A stretch of DNA of 34,046 nucleotides. Source: Sphaerobacteraceae bacterium. GTDB taxonomy: Bacteria; Chloroflexota; Chloroflexia; Thermomicrobiales; Thermomicrobiaceae. The translations under genes were made by a program, and so were the position numbers. How positions within the stretch are numbered: position 1 is the stretch's first letter; the number at the start of each line of letters is the position of its first letter. The stretch spans positions 1-34,046 of the forward strand of contig REEK01000079.1 in the NCBI GenBank assembly GCA_007695115.1, in the 5' to 3' direction. Positions 1 to 8,390 of the stretch are shown here, in pieces. Under the pieces are notes generated by a model. That model saw only the letters and a list, made by a program, of their open reading frames with translations, had not been told where the DNA came from and did no database searches.

Positions 1-879
1 ATAGGCGAAATCGAAAACGCTGGAGAAGAGGCCTCTTCGCTGACGTCTGTCTACACCGTTGGATATGACTCTGAGGGCGTTCTACTGTTCGTCGAGCGGG
101 GGTACGCGTCGCGAGACCTCATTCGTTCCGGCAGCCGGTCTCCGTTCTCGATTTCAGTCGACCGGGACGACATCCCTGAACCCGCTGAGATCGAGGTATT
201 CGTTGAAGGATGGGTCGAAGACGACGAAGACGAGGATGAGACCGAAGCTGAGGGCGAGGTACCAGACGAGTTTGCAGGTCAGATCGACGTGCAGGTAGGC
301 CAATACGATCTCTTTCAAACGATCAGCGACTCAATCGAGATCTTCGGCATCCTCGAAAACCACGGTGAAGGGCACGCTGAGATCAGACAGATTCTGGTTA
401 CTCTTCGTGCAGAAGACGGAAGCGTGGCAGATGTGGCTTCGTCCTCTACATACGTCGATGTGATTTCCGGTAATGGTCGGAGCCCGTTCACTGCTCGGTT
501 CAGCGATCCACCAGCAGAGTATGGTGAGATAGAAATCGAATACGAAACACGCGAGCCGCAGGAAGCATGGTTCACATTCATCGAGCGTCACCGGGACTGG
601 AACGTACTTCAAGCCGACTTTCGCACCGAGGAACGCCGACCGTCAGTAGTGGGTGAAATCGAGAATGCTGGGGACGGAGCAGCATCGTTGGTTTCCGTCT
701 ACTCCGTTGGCTACGATGCTGAAGGTACACTCTTGTTTGTTGAACGCGGGTACGCTGACCGTGACCTCATTCGACCTGGCGAAACGTCGCCGTACAGTAA
801 CAGCGTTTCTCGAGATGAAGTTCCCGAACCCGCTGAGATTGAAACGTTCGTTGAAGGATGGGTTGACGACGACGATTAG
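1..879 (+). CDS. Partial exported repeat protein with FxLYD-like domains
   Basis: The frame is open from the first base, so the start and any signal peptide lie upstream; 292 residues are visible. Two copies of one module are easy to see, at residues 1-77 and about 216-292. Each begins GEIENAG, continues with a VGYD.EG.LLFVERGYA strand pattern and ends PEPAEIE.FVEGWV. A more diverged module lies between them (about 97-190). The pattern of a GE(V/I).N.G opening, a Y(D)..G turn and a late PGE/F segment matches FxLYD domains, which are beta-sandwich extracellular modules. A short Asp/Glu-rich linker follows the first copy and the protein ends DDDD. The substrate or partner is unknown. The domain assignment is inference from the pattern; the repetition is seen directly. 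Confidence 0.75.
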   Translation: MGEIENAGEEASSLTSVYTVGYDSEGVLLFVERGYASRDLIRSGSRSPFSISVDRDDIPEPAEIEVFVEGWVEDDEDEDETEAEGEVPDEFAGQIDVQVGQYDLFQTISDSIEIFGILENHGEGHAEIRQILVTLRAEDGSVADVASSSTYVDVISGNGRSPFTARFSDPPAEYGEIEIEYETREPQEAWFTFIERHRDWNVLQADFRTEERRPSVVGEIENAGDGAASLVSVYSVGYDAEGTLLFVERGYADRDLIRPGETSPYSNSVSRDEVPEPAEIETFVEGWVDDDD

Positions 880-891
880 CGTCGCGACTAC

Positions 892-925
892 AATTGTGGG
901 GTCGTCAGTTTTCGACCCCACAATT
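892..925. terminator. Perfect hairpin between convergent genes
   Basis: AATTGTGGGGTCG (892-904) pairs perfectly with 913-925 around an 8-base loop. It lies between the convergent stop codons at 879 and 994. There is no clean T-run on either side, but the A/T base of the stem could serve both strands as a bidirectional terminator. Confidence 0.6.
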
Positions 926-993
926 CTCATTCAGCATCTGTGGTCCAGAGTCAAAGCAATTCACCCCAATAGCAGTACAGGACCCCGCCCACC

Positions 994-2148
994 TCACGCC
1001 CCTTCTGGCCGGGTGAAGACGGTCTCACCGTCGACTTCGATCTGCTCCAGCATTCCGATGGCGATTTCCCGAACTTCGTCTGGCAGCGGCGAGAAGTGGA
1101 GATTGATGGCGTACTCGTCGCCTTCGGTCAATGCCCAGTAGATGAAGTCGATCAGCGCCTGGACTAGCTCACGATCTTCCTGCTCCCGACGCAAGAGCAT
1201 CCAGGTCAGCCCGGAAATCGGGTAGGAATCCTCACCGTCTGGCGGGTCGGTAATCGACACGCGCAGATCATCCGGCAAATCATCGAGATAGCCAGCTGCG
1301 GCAGCCTGAACCGCCTCCAGTGTCGGTGAAACGAAATTGCCCGTCTGGTTCTGAATGGCAATGGTTGGCTTGCCGATCACGAGGGCGTAGATGAGTTCGA
1401 CGTAGCCGATCGAGCCCGGTGTCTGCTGCACCGAGGCCATCACGCCGGCGTTCTTCTCGCCGCCGAATCCCACCGGCCACTGCACCGACGTGCCGGTCCC
1501 GACTCGCTCGGACCAGTCTTCGCTTACCTTGGACAGGAAGTCGGTGAAGATCCAGGTCGTACCGGCCCCATCGGACCGGAAAATCGTGGCGATGTCCTGA
1601 TCCGGGAGTTCGACGTGCGGATTTTCTTCCTGAATTCTCGGATCATCCCAGCTGATGATGTCGCCGAGGTAGATCGCCGCCAGGGTCTCACCAGTCAATT
1701 GCAGATCTTCATACCCCTCGAGGTTGTAGGTCACGGCAACCGCACCGATTACCGTGGGGATGTGCAGCGCATTGGGAACGCGCTCCATCTCTTCATCTGT
1801 CAGGTAGGCATCGCTGCTGCCGAAGTCCGTGACGTTGTTGATGAAATCGCGCTTCCCCTGTCCCGAGCCAACCGACTGGTAGTTGATCGAGACATCGGAG
1901 CGGACGGAGCGAAACTCATCGATCCAGAGCTGGTAGATGGGGTCTGGAAACGTTGCACCGGAGCCCGTGAGGTTGACATCACCGGTCGTCAGGGTATCCG
2001 GATCCTCTTCGGCGTTGGACGATTCACAGGCAGCGATCATCGATGAGGCTGGAATCGCCAGCCCTATCCCTGCTCCGGTGCGCAGCAAGTGCCGACGGGA
2101 AATCTGACGGTCGAGCGAAAACAACGATCGTCGCCGCGGGTGCGACAT
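994..2148 (-). CDS. pstS: Phosphate ABC transporter substrate-binding protein PstS (second copy)
   Basis: This 384-residue PstS-type protein should capture phosphate outside the membrane for PstCAB. The ATG at 2148 is chosen because GGAGGAG lies 7 bases upstream; nine more in-frame codons precede it without a better site. The N-terminus carries SRRHLLRTG (Tat-like), a hydrophobic stretch and a lipobox ending IAAC, so it is probably a lipoprotein. Family landmarks include SGSGATFP-like LTGSGATFP, INYQSVGSGQG, DFGSSDAYL, FRSDGAGTTWIFTDFL and GSIGYVELIYAL. It is clearly paralogous to the PstS at 6105-7460 but lacks that protein's long acidic linker. It is the last gene of the pst/phoU array, separated from phoU by a terminator, so its expression is probably partly independent. 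I see no convincing promoter in the 140 bases between terminator and start. Confidence 0.92.
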   Translation of the reverse strand: MSHPRRRSLFSLDRQISRRHLLRTGAGIGLAIPASSMIAACESSNAEEDPDTLTTGDVNLTGSGATFPDPIYQLWIDEFRSVRSDVSINYQSVGSGQGKRDFINNVTDFGSSDAYLTDEEMERVPNALHIPTVIGAVAVTYNLEGYEDLQLTGETLAAIYLGDIISWDDPRIQEENPHVELPDQDIATIFRSDGAGTTWIFTDFLSKVSEDWSERVGTGTSVQWPVGFGGEKNAGVMASVQQTPGSIGYVELIYALVIGKPTIAIQNQTGNFVSPTLEAVQAAAAGYLDDLPDDLRVSITDPPDGEDSYPISGLTWMLLRREQEDRELVQALIDFIYWALTEGDEYAINLHFSPLPDEVREIAIGMLEQIEVDGETVFTRPEGA

Positions 2149-2287
2149 ACCGGCACTCCTCCAGATTCTTGCCAAAAGGGATCAATATCGATCCCCTGCC
2201 CGTGGCAAGGATACCTGAGAGGCGATGCTTGATCGAAGGGTTCTGCCGTGCTGATCGCGAGAGAACCACGAAGCTGGTCAAAGAGCG

Positions 2288-2356
2288 AAAAAGGGGACCG
2301 CCAGGTGGGTGGAGCCATCGCGCGATGGACACCCGGGCAGGGTACTGGCGGTCCCC
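2288..2356 (-). terminator. Intrinsic terminator downstream of phoU
   Basis: GGGGACCGCCAG (2293-2304) pairs perfectly with CTGGCGGTCCCC (2345-2356). On the minus strand the stem is followed by five T residues (2288-2292). The 40-base loop contains a second perfect 14-bp palindrome (CCATCGCGCGATGG, 2315-2328), so the RNA would form a branched hairpin. It separates phoU from the second pstS; partial readthrough would make pstS2 expression graded. Confidence 0.75.
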
Positions 2357-2386
2357 GTTGAAAGGAATTAGGGGAATTTTCTGAGA

Positions 2387-3073
2387 TCAGTCAGGATCAA
2401 CGCGGCCTGGTAGCGTCTGCGGATCCCCGGTGATCACGTAAGCGGTGCGCTCGCACACGTTGGTCACTCGATCGGCAATGCGTTCCAGGTTATGCGCACA
2501 CCACAGGTAATAGGTGGCCCGCTCGATCGATCCCGGGTCTTGCAACATGTAGGTCAGCAGTTCCCGATACACCTGTACGTACAGCCCGTCAACTTCGTCA
2601 TCGGTGTGCCAGATCTTCCGGCACTCTTCAAGGTCCAGCTCCATGTACGCGGTCAGGCTCCGTTGCAGCATGCTGACCGAGATCTCGGCCATACGTGGAA
2701 TGTCGATCAGCGGCTTGAGTGGCGGGTGCTCGGACACCATGATGGCGATCTTGGCGATTCCTTCAGCGTAATCGCCCATTCGCTCCAGCTCACCCACGAT
2801 GAACAGCGAGGCGGCCAGGCTGCGAAGATCGCCAGCCATCGGCTGCTGGGTAGCGATGATTGTTAGCGTCCGCTCTTCCAGCTCGTACTGCTTGGCATCG
2901 ATAACCTGGTCAGCCGCTACAACCTCCCGGGCTTGCTGAGGGTCACGCTTCTTGAGAGCCTCGACGGCCCCTTCGATCGCCTGCGAAACCATGCTCCCCA
3001 TCATCAGAATCTCGTCACGCACATCCTGCAGCTGTTGCGTGTAGTGGGTTCTCCCGGACCCTGCCGTCGACAT
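2387..3073 (-). CDS. phoU: Phosphate transport system regulatory protein PhoU
   Basis: A 228-residue PhoU-family protein. In characterised bacteria it links the Pst transporter to the PhoR/PhoB sensor system and represses the Pho response when phosphate is plentiful. The sequence shows the two-repeat helical layout: residues about 15-105 and 120-210 each give a long amphipathic three-helix pattern, with the metal-binding style motif ERMGDYAEGIAK in the first half and HNLERIADRVTNV in the second. The length is normal for the family. The ATG at 3073 is preferred to an upstream start because GGAGG precedes it by 9 bases. It lies 55 bases downstream of pstB in the same direction and is followed by an intrinsic terminator, so it probably closes the main pst transcript. 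Confidence 0.93.
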   Translation of the reverse strand: MSTAGSGRTHYTQQLQDVRDEILMMGSMVSQAIEGAVEALKKRDPQQAREVVAADQVIDAKQYELEERTLTIIATQQPMAGDLRSLAASLFIVGELERMGDYAEGIAKIAIMVSEHPPLKPLIDIPRMAEISVSMLQRSLTAYMELDLEECRKIWHTDDEVDGLYVQVYRELLTYMLQDPGSIERATYYLWCAHNLERIADRVTNVCERTAYVITGDPQTLPGRVDPD

Positions 3074-3128
3074 CAGACCATCCCTCCAGCGGCACAATCA
3101 CATGCCACACTGTCACTGTACGTACACA

Positions 3129-3953
3129 TCATCCGAATTTGCCCGTGATATAAGCTTCTGTCTGTTCGTCCTGCGGGTTAGTGAAGATTTGCTGAGTGGG
3201 ACCGTATTCCACGAGCCGACCATAGCGCTCTTCCCCGGATAAAAGAAACGCGGTGAAATCTGATACCCGGGCTGCCTGCTGCATGTTATGTGTCACCAGG
3301 GCAATTGTGTAGCGTTCCTTCAACTCTGCGATGAGCTCTTCGATCTTGAAGGTGGCGATCGGGTCAAGCGCGCTGCACGGTTCGTCCATGAGGATGACTT
3401 CGGGTTCTACGGCAATCGTCCGGGCAATACAGAGTCGCTGTTGCTGTCCACCAGACAGTGATGCTCCGGAGTGATCCAGCTTGTCCTTTACTTCGTCCCA
3501 GAGGGCGGCTCCCCGCAGCGAATGCTCCACGATCTGATCGAGCTCGCCACGGCTCTTACGGGCATTGTTCAGCTTGATACCGGCGATGACGTTGTCGTAG
3601 ATCGACATCATCGGGAACGGATTCGGCTTCTGGAAGACCATGCCGATCACCCGACGAACCTGCACAGGGTCGACGTTGCTGGCATAGATGTCCTGGTCTT
3701 CGAGAAACGCCTGGCCGGAGACTCTGGCGCCCCGAGTGAGCTCATGGAGCCGGTTCAGGCAGCGAATGAATGTCGATTTGCCACAGCCGGATGGACCAAT
3801 CAACGCCGTCACCTTGCCGCGCTCGATCGGCATCGTAATATCCTTGACCGCCTGGAAGTCACCGTAGTAGGCGCTCAGGTTCCGGACTTCCATCCCGGCC
3901 GCAAGCGAGTCATCCTGAATTGTTTGCGTCTGCTCGATCGTTTCCTGACTCAT
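3129..3953 (-). CDS. pstB: Phosphate ABC transporter ATP-binding protein PstB
   Basis: A 274-residue ATPase subunit of the phosphate importer. All nucleotide-binding landmarks are present: Walker [10 protein letters not shown] (about 53-61), Q-loop [11 protein letters not shown] (about 107), ABC signature LSGGQQQR (166), Walker B VILMDEP (186) followed by CSALDP, and the switch histidine in THNM (222). FPMSIYDNV-type and [13 protein letters not shown]-type segments are characteristic of PstB rather than other importers. The ATG at 3953 with AGGGG just upstream is preferred to an in-frame TTG eight codons earlier. It follows pstA by 62 bases and precedes phoU, the classic order. Confidence 0.95.
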   Translation of the reverse strand: MSQETIEQTQTIQDDSLAAGMEVRNLSAYYGDFQAVKDITMPIERGKVTALIGPSGCGKSTFIRCLNRLHELTRGARVSGQAFLEDQDIYASNVDPVQVRRVIGMVFQKPNPFPMMSIYDNVIAGIKLNNARKSRGELDQIVEHSLRGAALWDEVKDKLDHSGASLSGGQQQRLCIARTIAVEPEVILMDEPCSALDPIATFKIEELIAELKERYTIALVTHNMQQAARVSDFTAFLLSGEERYGRLVEYGPTQQIFTNPQDEQTEAYITGKFG

Positions 3954-4015
3954 AATCCCCTGCCTGTTCGTTTTCAAGTAAGGTCGTCTCTCTTTGCTCG
4001 CGTCAAATCCTCCGG

Positions 4016-4948
4016 TTAGCTCTCACCCAGTTTCTGCCCGCGAACCGCCCATCTGGTCAGCAAGCTGAGAGCGCCGATGAGGGCGATCAGCACCAGCGCG
4101 CTACCCCAGGCCTTGGTATGCCAGTCTGCGTAGGGGGCAACCGCGTAGTTATAGATCTGCACCGGCAAAGCGGCCATCGGCTGCATCAGATCGAAGTTGA
4201 AGAACGAGTTGCCGAGCGTCGTCATCAACAGCGGAGCGGTTTCCCCGCCCGCCCGGGCCATCGCCAGCACAACGCCGGTGATGATGCCGCTCTTGGCGGC
4301 CGGAAGCACCACGCGGAGGATCGTCTTCCACATCGGCACTCCGAGCGCCAGCGACGCCTCACGCATACTGTTTGGTACGAGGTTGAGAATCGCCTCCACC
4401 GTTCTGGCAACGATCGGGATCATGATGATCGCCAGAGCAACCGCACCGGCCAGGCCGGAGAAGCTGCCGGTATTGATAACGATCAGCGTCCAGACGAACA
4501 CCCCGACCACAATCGATGGCAACCCGGCCAGGAGATCGATAACGAACCGGACCGCATCTCCGAAACGACCGTGGGAGTACTCAGACAGATAGATCGCGGC
4601 AAGCACCGCCAGTGGCAACCCGATAACACAGGCCACCGCGATGAGATAGAGCGACCCGAGGATCGCCGGGGCAACACCACCGCCGACTTCGCCGTACGGC
4701 ATCGGGCGCTCGGTGAAGAAGGCAAGATCAAGTGCCGGCAATCCGCGAACGAGGACGTACCCGAGAATGATCCAGAGAATCGTCACCCCGAACACGGTAC
4801 AGGCGGCTACCGCGGCGGCCATGATGCCGCTAAACGCTTTTCGAAATCGATAACGCGAGTCACCTTGCAACAGAATCGCGTGTCGAGAGACTCCGGGACT
4901 CGCTTTCGGTGTCGCCAGTTGGGCTGCGGTTTCGTTTCCAGACTGCAT
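4016..4948 (-). CDS. pstA: Phosphate ABC transporter permease PstA
   Basis: A 310-residue inner-membrane permease with about six hydrophobic segments (first at roughly residues 38-65). The typical PstA opening is followed by the binding-protein-dependent permease loop [30 protein letters not shown], where the EAA...G motif contacts Pst[13 protein letters not shown] near the end is a PstA hallmark. The ATG at 4948 has GGAGAGGAG six bases upstream; an in-frame GTG seven codons earlier overlaps that site and is rejected. The gap to pstC is 24 bases, so the two permease genes are very likely cotranscribed. Confidence 0.95.
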   Translation of the reverse strand: MQSGNETAAQLATPKASPGVSRHAILLQGDSRYRFRKAFSGIMAAAVAACTVFGVTILWIILGYVLVRGLPALDLAFFTERPMPYGEVGGGVAPAILGSLYLIAVACVIGLPLAVLAAIYLSEYSHGRFGDAVRFVIDLLAGLPSIVVGVFVWTLIVINTGSFSGLAGAVALAIIMIPIVARTVEAILNLVPNSMREASLALGVPMWKTILRVVLPAAKSGIITGVVLAMARAGGETAPLLMTTLGNSFFNFDLMQPMAALPVQIYNYAVAPYADWHTKAWGSALVLIALIGALSLLTRWAVRGQKLGES

Positions 4949-4972
4949 TGTTCGCTCCTCTCCAGTCACTGG

Positions 4973-5971
4973 CTAGCCGATCCGCGAGCTGTTGCTTTGC
5001 TTACCGACGAGCGAATAGATGAGGATGCGGGCCAGAATATTCACGATCATTGCAATCACCAGCAGAACGAGAGCGATCGCGATGATCGCACTGAGGTAGA
5101 CCTGTGAGTCAGCCTCGCGGAACTGGTTAGCGATGGCGCTCGCCATGGTGTAACCGGGCTCGAACAGTGAACCGGTGATACTCGTCGAGGCGTTACCGAT
5201 CACCATCGTGACGGCCATCGTTTCGCCAAGGGCTCGGGCCAGACCCAGAATCGCCGCTCCAGCGATGCCTGCCCGGGCATACGGAATGACCGCGCCCTGG
5301 ATCATCTCCCATTTAGTGGCGCCCAGCGCGTGCATACCGTCTCGCTGGGTGTCGGGTACCTGCATGATTACTTCGCGGGAGATCGCCATGATCGTTGGAA
5401 GAATCATGATGGCCAGAATGACCCCGGCCGTCAGAATATCCCGGCCAATCGGTGTTCCTTCAAAGAGATTGCCGACAATCGGGATCGGGCCAAACCACGT
5501 CTGCAGGAACGGCTCTATATGGAAGCGCATGACGGGCCCCAGAATGAACACGGCCCAGAGGCCGTAGATGATGCTGGGGATTGCGGCCAGAAGCTCCACC
5601 GTGAACGAGACCGGGCTTCGCAACCACCGGGGCGCGTACTCAACGATGTAAATCGCCGCACCCACCGCCACTGGCGTAGCCAGCAGCAGGCCGATCACCG
5701 AGCTGATCACGGTGCCATAGATGAACGCGAAAACGCCGAACTCCCGGAAAACCGGATCCCAGGTGGTGGTGAAGAGAAACTGTCCGATGCCCTGGTGCCC
5801 GAAGATATTGCGTGACTCGAACAGGAGGAGCAGGATGATGATGGCCAGGAGCGCGAGAATCGCGATCGCCCCAGCTTTTGTGGCTCCTTCGAATATACGG
5901 TCCCCGCGGCCAGCGGCATCGACATCGAGTCTGATGCGTGACGAGCCACGTACCGGTGCTGACTGTTGCAT
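4973..5971 (-). CDS. pstC: Phosphate ABC transporter permease PstC
   Basis: A 332-residue permease partner of PstA with about six membrane spans; the first hydrophobic segment is at residues 33-52. Landmarks are FGVFAFIYGTVISSVIGLLLATPVAVGAAIYIVEYAP, the permease loop DGMHALGATKWEMIQGAVIPYARAGIAGA and LARALGETMAVTMVIGN, all typical of PstC. The ATG at 5971 has GGGAGGT nine bases upstream. It is followed after 24 bases by pstA. The 133 bases between it and the upstream pstS contain a double-hairpin repetitive element that might reduce downstream expression relative to pstS. Confidence 0.95.
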   Translation of the reverse strand: MQQSAPVRGSSRIRLDVDAAGRGDRIFEGATKAGAIAILALLAIIILLLLFESRNIFGHQGIGQFLFTTTWDPVFREFGVFAFIYGTVISSVIGLLLATPVAVGAAIYIVEYAPRWLRSPVSFTVELLAAIPSIIYGLWAVFILGPVMRFHIEPFLQTWFGPIPIVGNLFEGTPIGRDILTAGVILAIMILPTIMAISREVIMQVPDTQRDGMHALGATKWEMIQGAVIPYARAGIAGAAILGLARALGETMAVTMVIGNASTSITGSLFEPGYTMASAIANQFREADSQVYLSAIIAIALVLLVIAMIVNILARILIYSLVGKQSNSSRIG

Positions 5972-6012
5972 ATGGCGTTGAACCTCCCTGCCTGTTGGTT
6001 CGCCATCAAAAT

Positions 6013-6094
6013 GCGGGAGGGCACGGGGCCCTCCCCTACCGTGCTAATCGTCTCCCCTCTCTCGGCATTGGGAGAGGGGCCGGGAGTGAGGGCC
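6013..6094. repeat. Two-hairpin intergenic repeat of the 'LTPGPSP' type
   Basis: Two adjacent hairpins fill the gap between pstS and pstC. The first pairs GGGAGGGC (6015-6022) with GCCCTCCC (6028-6035). The second pairs CCCCTCTC (6054-6061) with GAGAGGGG (6072-6079) and is followed by CCGGGAGTGAGGGC. Read on the minus strand in one frame the second unit gives LTPGPSPNAERGE, the tell-tale peptide of a dispersed intergenic repeat found in many bacterial genomes. It is non-coding here. In position it could attenuate or stabilise the pst transcript between the binding protein and permeases. Confidence 0.7.
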
Positions 6095-6104
6095 TGGACG
6101 GCCG

Positions 6105-7460
6105 CTACTCGCCCGGGAAAATCGGCTCTCCGTCGACCTTGATGTCCTGAATCAGTTCCTTGGCGAGGTCCACGATCTCCTCCGGTACCCGGGCGTAGCC
6201 GAGGCCACTGTTCCAGCGCTGCGCGTCGGTCACGCACCACCAGAGCATTCGTGTCAGGGCAATGCCCTTCTCTTCGTCGTCCATGTTCTCGTAGGCCAGC
6301 AGCCAGGTGAATCCGGAAATTGGGAAGGAATCCTCTCCCGGCGCATTCACGATGCGGTCTCGCAGCTGCGGATCGATCGAGTCGGCAAACGCGGCCGCGG
6401 CTGCGGTTACCGAAGATGTGCTCGGCAGGATGAAGTTCCCGGCCTGGTTTCGAACCTCGCCGACACCCAGGTCGTTCTGCAGGGCGTAGATCAGCTCGAC
6501 GTAGCCGATCGAATACGTGTTCTGCACAACCTCGCCAGCAACACCCTCGTTGCCATTTCCGCCGATACCGGTTGGCCAGTTCACTGAGGTTCCGACACCA
6601 ACGTTTTCGGCCCACTCTTCGCTGACCGCCGCCAGATAGTCGACCCAGATGAATGTCGTGCCAGAACCGTCGGAGCGGTGAACCACCAGAATCGACTGAT
6701 CGATATCTTCGAGCTGCGGGTTGTCTTCAACCAGCGCCGGGTCGTTCCACTCGGTGATTTCGCCCAGGTAGATTCCCGCCAGGGTCTCTGCGGTAAACCG
6801 CAGCGGCTCGGCAATATCGAGATCCGGGATGTTGTAGGTCGGGACAACGGCGCCCATGGCGACCGGGATGTGAAAGATGTTGCCGCCGCTGGCGTTTTCC
6901 AGCTGCTCATCGTTCATCGGGCCGTCGGTTGCGCCGAAGTCGACAGTACCGTCGGAGATACTGGCGATACCACCACCGGAGCCGATCGACTGGTAGTTCA
7001 CGCGAACGCCGGTAACCTGCTCGTACTCGTGGAACCAGCGACTGTAGAGCACGGCCGGGAAGGTAGCCCCGGCACCGTTGAGGGTGTCGGACTCGCCGTC
7101 GTATGGACCTTCGATACGGTCGTCGCCCTCGTATTCCCAGCCGTCGTCTTCGAGGAAAGCGTCTGCCTGCTCGACGTCCAGGTCAGATTCGACCTCATCC
7201 GGGTCGTCGAGATCGTCTTCGCCTTCTTCGTCTTCGTTGTCGTCTTCTTCGACCATTTCTTCAGCGTCGTCGGAAGAGTCGTCAGAATCCGGCTCGGCAG
7301 CTGCCTCGCTGTCGTCGCTGTCATCGTCTTCACAAGCAGCCAGCAGTGCGCTGATGGCCGGAATCGTCAGGCCGAGGGCAAACGCGCGCTTGAGTACCTG
7401 GCGGCGATCCATTTTGCCCGTGATTGCCGCAGCGTAGAGTTCTTCATACCTGGAAACCAT
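6105..7460 (-). CDS. pstS: Phosphate ABC transporter substrate-binding lipoprotein PstS (first copy)
   Basis: A 451-residue PstS with an unusual N-terminal half. Residues 1-43 contain RRQVLKRA, a hydrophobic segment and the lipobox LAAC (lipidated Cys43), a Tat-style lipoprotein leader. Residues 44-105 form a highly acidic Asp/Glu linker. The binding domain starts around 125 (LNGAGATFP) and shows VNYQSIGSGGG, DFGATDGPM, HRSDGSGTTFIWVDYL and YSIGYVELIYAL. The linker makes it about 60 residues longer than the second copy. The ATG directly abuts the TAA of the response regulator (zero-base gap) and GGGAG lies about 11 bases upstream, indicating translational coupling. It is the first transport gene of the operon. 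Confidence 0.95.
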   Translation of the reverse strand: MVSRYEELYAAAITGKMDRRQVLKRAFALGLTIPAISALLAACEDDDSDDSEAAAEPDSDDSSDDAEEMVEEDDNEDEEGEDDLDDPDEVESDLDVEQADAFLEDDGWEYEGDDRIEGPYDGESDTLNGAGATFPAVLYSRWFHEYEQVTGVRVNYQSIGSGGGIASISDGTVDFGATDGPMNDEQLENASGGNIFHIPVAMGAVVPTYNIPDLDIAEPLRFTAETLAGIYLGEITEWNDPALVEDNPQLEDIDQSILVVHRSDGSGTTFIWVDYLAAVSEEWAENVGVGTSVNWPTGIGGNGNEGVAGEVVQNTYSIGYVELIYALQNDLGVGEVRNQAGNFILPSTSSVTAAAAAFADSIDPQLRDRIVNAPGEDSFPISGFTWLLAYENMDDEEKGIALTRMLWWCVTDAQRWNSGLGYARVPEEIVDLAKELIQDIKVDGEPIFPGE

Positions 7461-8225
7461 TTAGACTGTGCTCCCTTCGGAGTCAACTTCATGAACCGGC
7501 GGGTTCGGACCGAGCTCGCCGGAAAATCGATAACCGACACCATGGACGGTCTGAATGAGCCAGGATCCGTCTGGCTCACCTTCGAGTTGCGCGCGAATCA
7601 ATCGAACGTGGACATCCACGTTTCGAGGGTCAACGATTATTCCCTCTCCCCATGCCTCCTTCATCAATTCGGCTCGCGTGCAGACCTTTCCTGCACGGCG
7701 CATCAGAGCAATCAGAATCTGAAATTCTTTGGGCGCAAGTCTCAGCTCGCGATCGGCATATATCGCCCGGTGCTCACCGATCATCACCACCAGGTCGCCA
7801 GCAATCAGGGTGTCGGCTTCCGGCTCCTGTGATCGTTTACGGCGCATGAGCGCGTTCATCCGGGCAATCAGCTCGTTCATCCGGAATGGCTTGGTGACGT
7901 AGTCGTCCGCACCAACCTCCAGCCCGGCGATAACGTCTTCTTCCCGGTCCAGTGCGGTGAGCATGAGAATGGGGGCTTCGGTCCACCCGCGCAGATAGCG
8001 GCAGACTTCGCGGCCATCGATGTTTGGAAGCATGAGATCGAGAAGAATGATGTCGGGGCGGGTGCCACGAGCTACTTTGATACCTTCCAGGCCGTCTTCG
8101 GCAACAGTGACGTGGTGCCCCTGCTTCTGGATGGAGTAGCGCAACGTGGCCACGAGGGTCGGGTCGTCTTCGATAATGAGGACTCGGTACGCGTTAGCTT
8201 GCGAACCGCTTGCCATGGCCTGCAT
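7461..8225 (-). CDS. OmpR/PhoB-family response regulator
   Basis: A 254-residue two-domain regulator. The receiver domain (about 14-128) has the acidic pair D20/D21, phosphoacceptor D63 in LLDLMLP, T90 and K112 in TKPF. The C-terminal winged-helix domain (about 145-240) has LRLAPKEFQILIALMRRAGKVCTRAELMKEAWG, the RNVDVHVRLIRAQL recognition-helix region and VHGVGYRF. Position as the first gene of the pst operon makes a PhoB/PhoP/RegX3-like role in phosphate control the natural inference. No histidine kinase gene is next to it here. The ATG at 8225 has GGGAG eight bases upstream; an in-frame GTG 13 codons earlier is weaker. A four-fold 11-bp repeat upstream suggests autoregulation. Confidence 0.9.
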   Translation of the reverse strand: MQAMASGSQANAYRVLIIEDDPTLVATLRYSIQKQGHHVTVAEDGLEGIKVARGTRPDIILLDLMLPNIDGREVCRYLRGWTEAPILMLTALDREEDVIAGLEVGADDYVTKPFRMNELIARMNALMRRKRSQEPEADTLIAGDLVVMIGEHRAIYADRELRLAPKEFQILIALMRRAGKVCTRAELMKEAWGEGIIVDPRNVDVHVRLIRAQLEGEPDGSWLIQTVHGVGYRFSGELGPNPPVHEVDSEGSTV

Positions 8226-8291
8226 GAGCTTGACTCCCTGTTCCTCCCGGTAGATCACCGTCACGAGCCTGTCGCCGTGAACCTGCCCAGG

Positions 8292-8351
8292 AGTCTAGGA
8301 GCCGTCTGTTATCGCACGGTGATCGCACGATTAACGTTTGGTTATCGAATT
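8292..8351 (-). promoter_or_regulatory. Pho-box-like operator and promoter of the pst operon
   Basis: Four consecutive 11-bp units occupy 8308-8351, read on the plus strand as GTTATCGCACG, GTGATCGCACG, ATTAACGTTTG and GTTATCGAATT. On the transcribed minus orientation they read NNNNCGATAAC-like. Ten bases after the last unit is TAGACT (8297-8292), a plausible -10, and there is no good -35. Tandem 11-bp direct repeats ending about 10 bp before a -10 are the layout of PhoB-family operators. It lies about 65 bases upstream of the regulator start. Confidence 0.65.
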
Positions 8352-8390
8352 ATGAAGATTGTGTTGTCGCGCCGTTTCACACCAGGCCAC

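Noticed and set aside
2288-2386. T-box or other riboswitch upstream of the second pstS
   Set aside because: No T-box core or specifier layout; the structure is adequately explained as the phoU terminator.
4118-5107. A 329-codon plus-strand open frame opposite the permease genes
   Set aside because: Polar, His/Arg-rich translation typical of antisense to membrane proteins.
5707-6615. A minus-strand open frame containing LTPGPSPNAERGE
   Set aside because: It runs through the intergenic repeat and out-of-frame parts of pstS and pstC; the peptide is a known artefact of the repeat.
6678-7832. A 384-codon plus-strand open frame opposite pstS and the response regulator
   Set aside because: Both minus-strand genes have complete family motifs; the antisense frame matches nothing.
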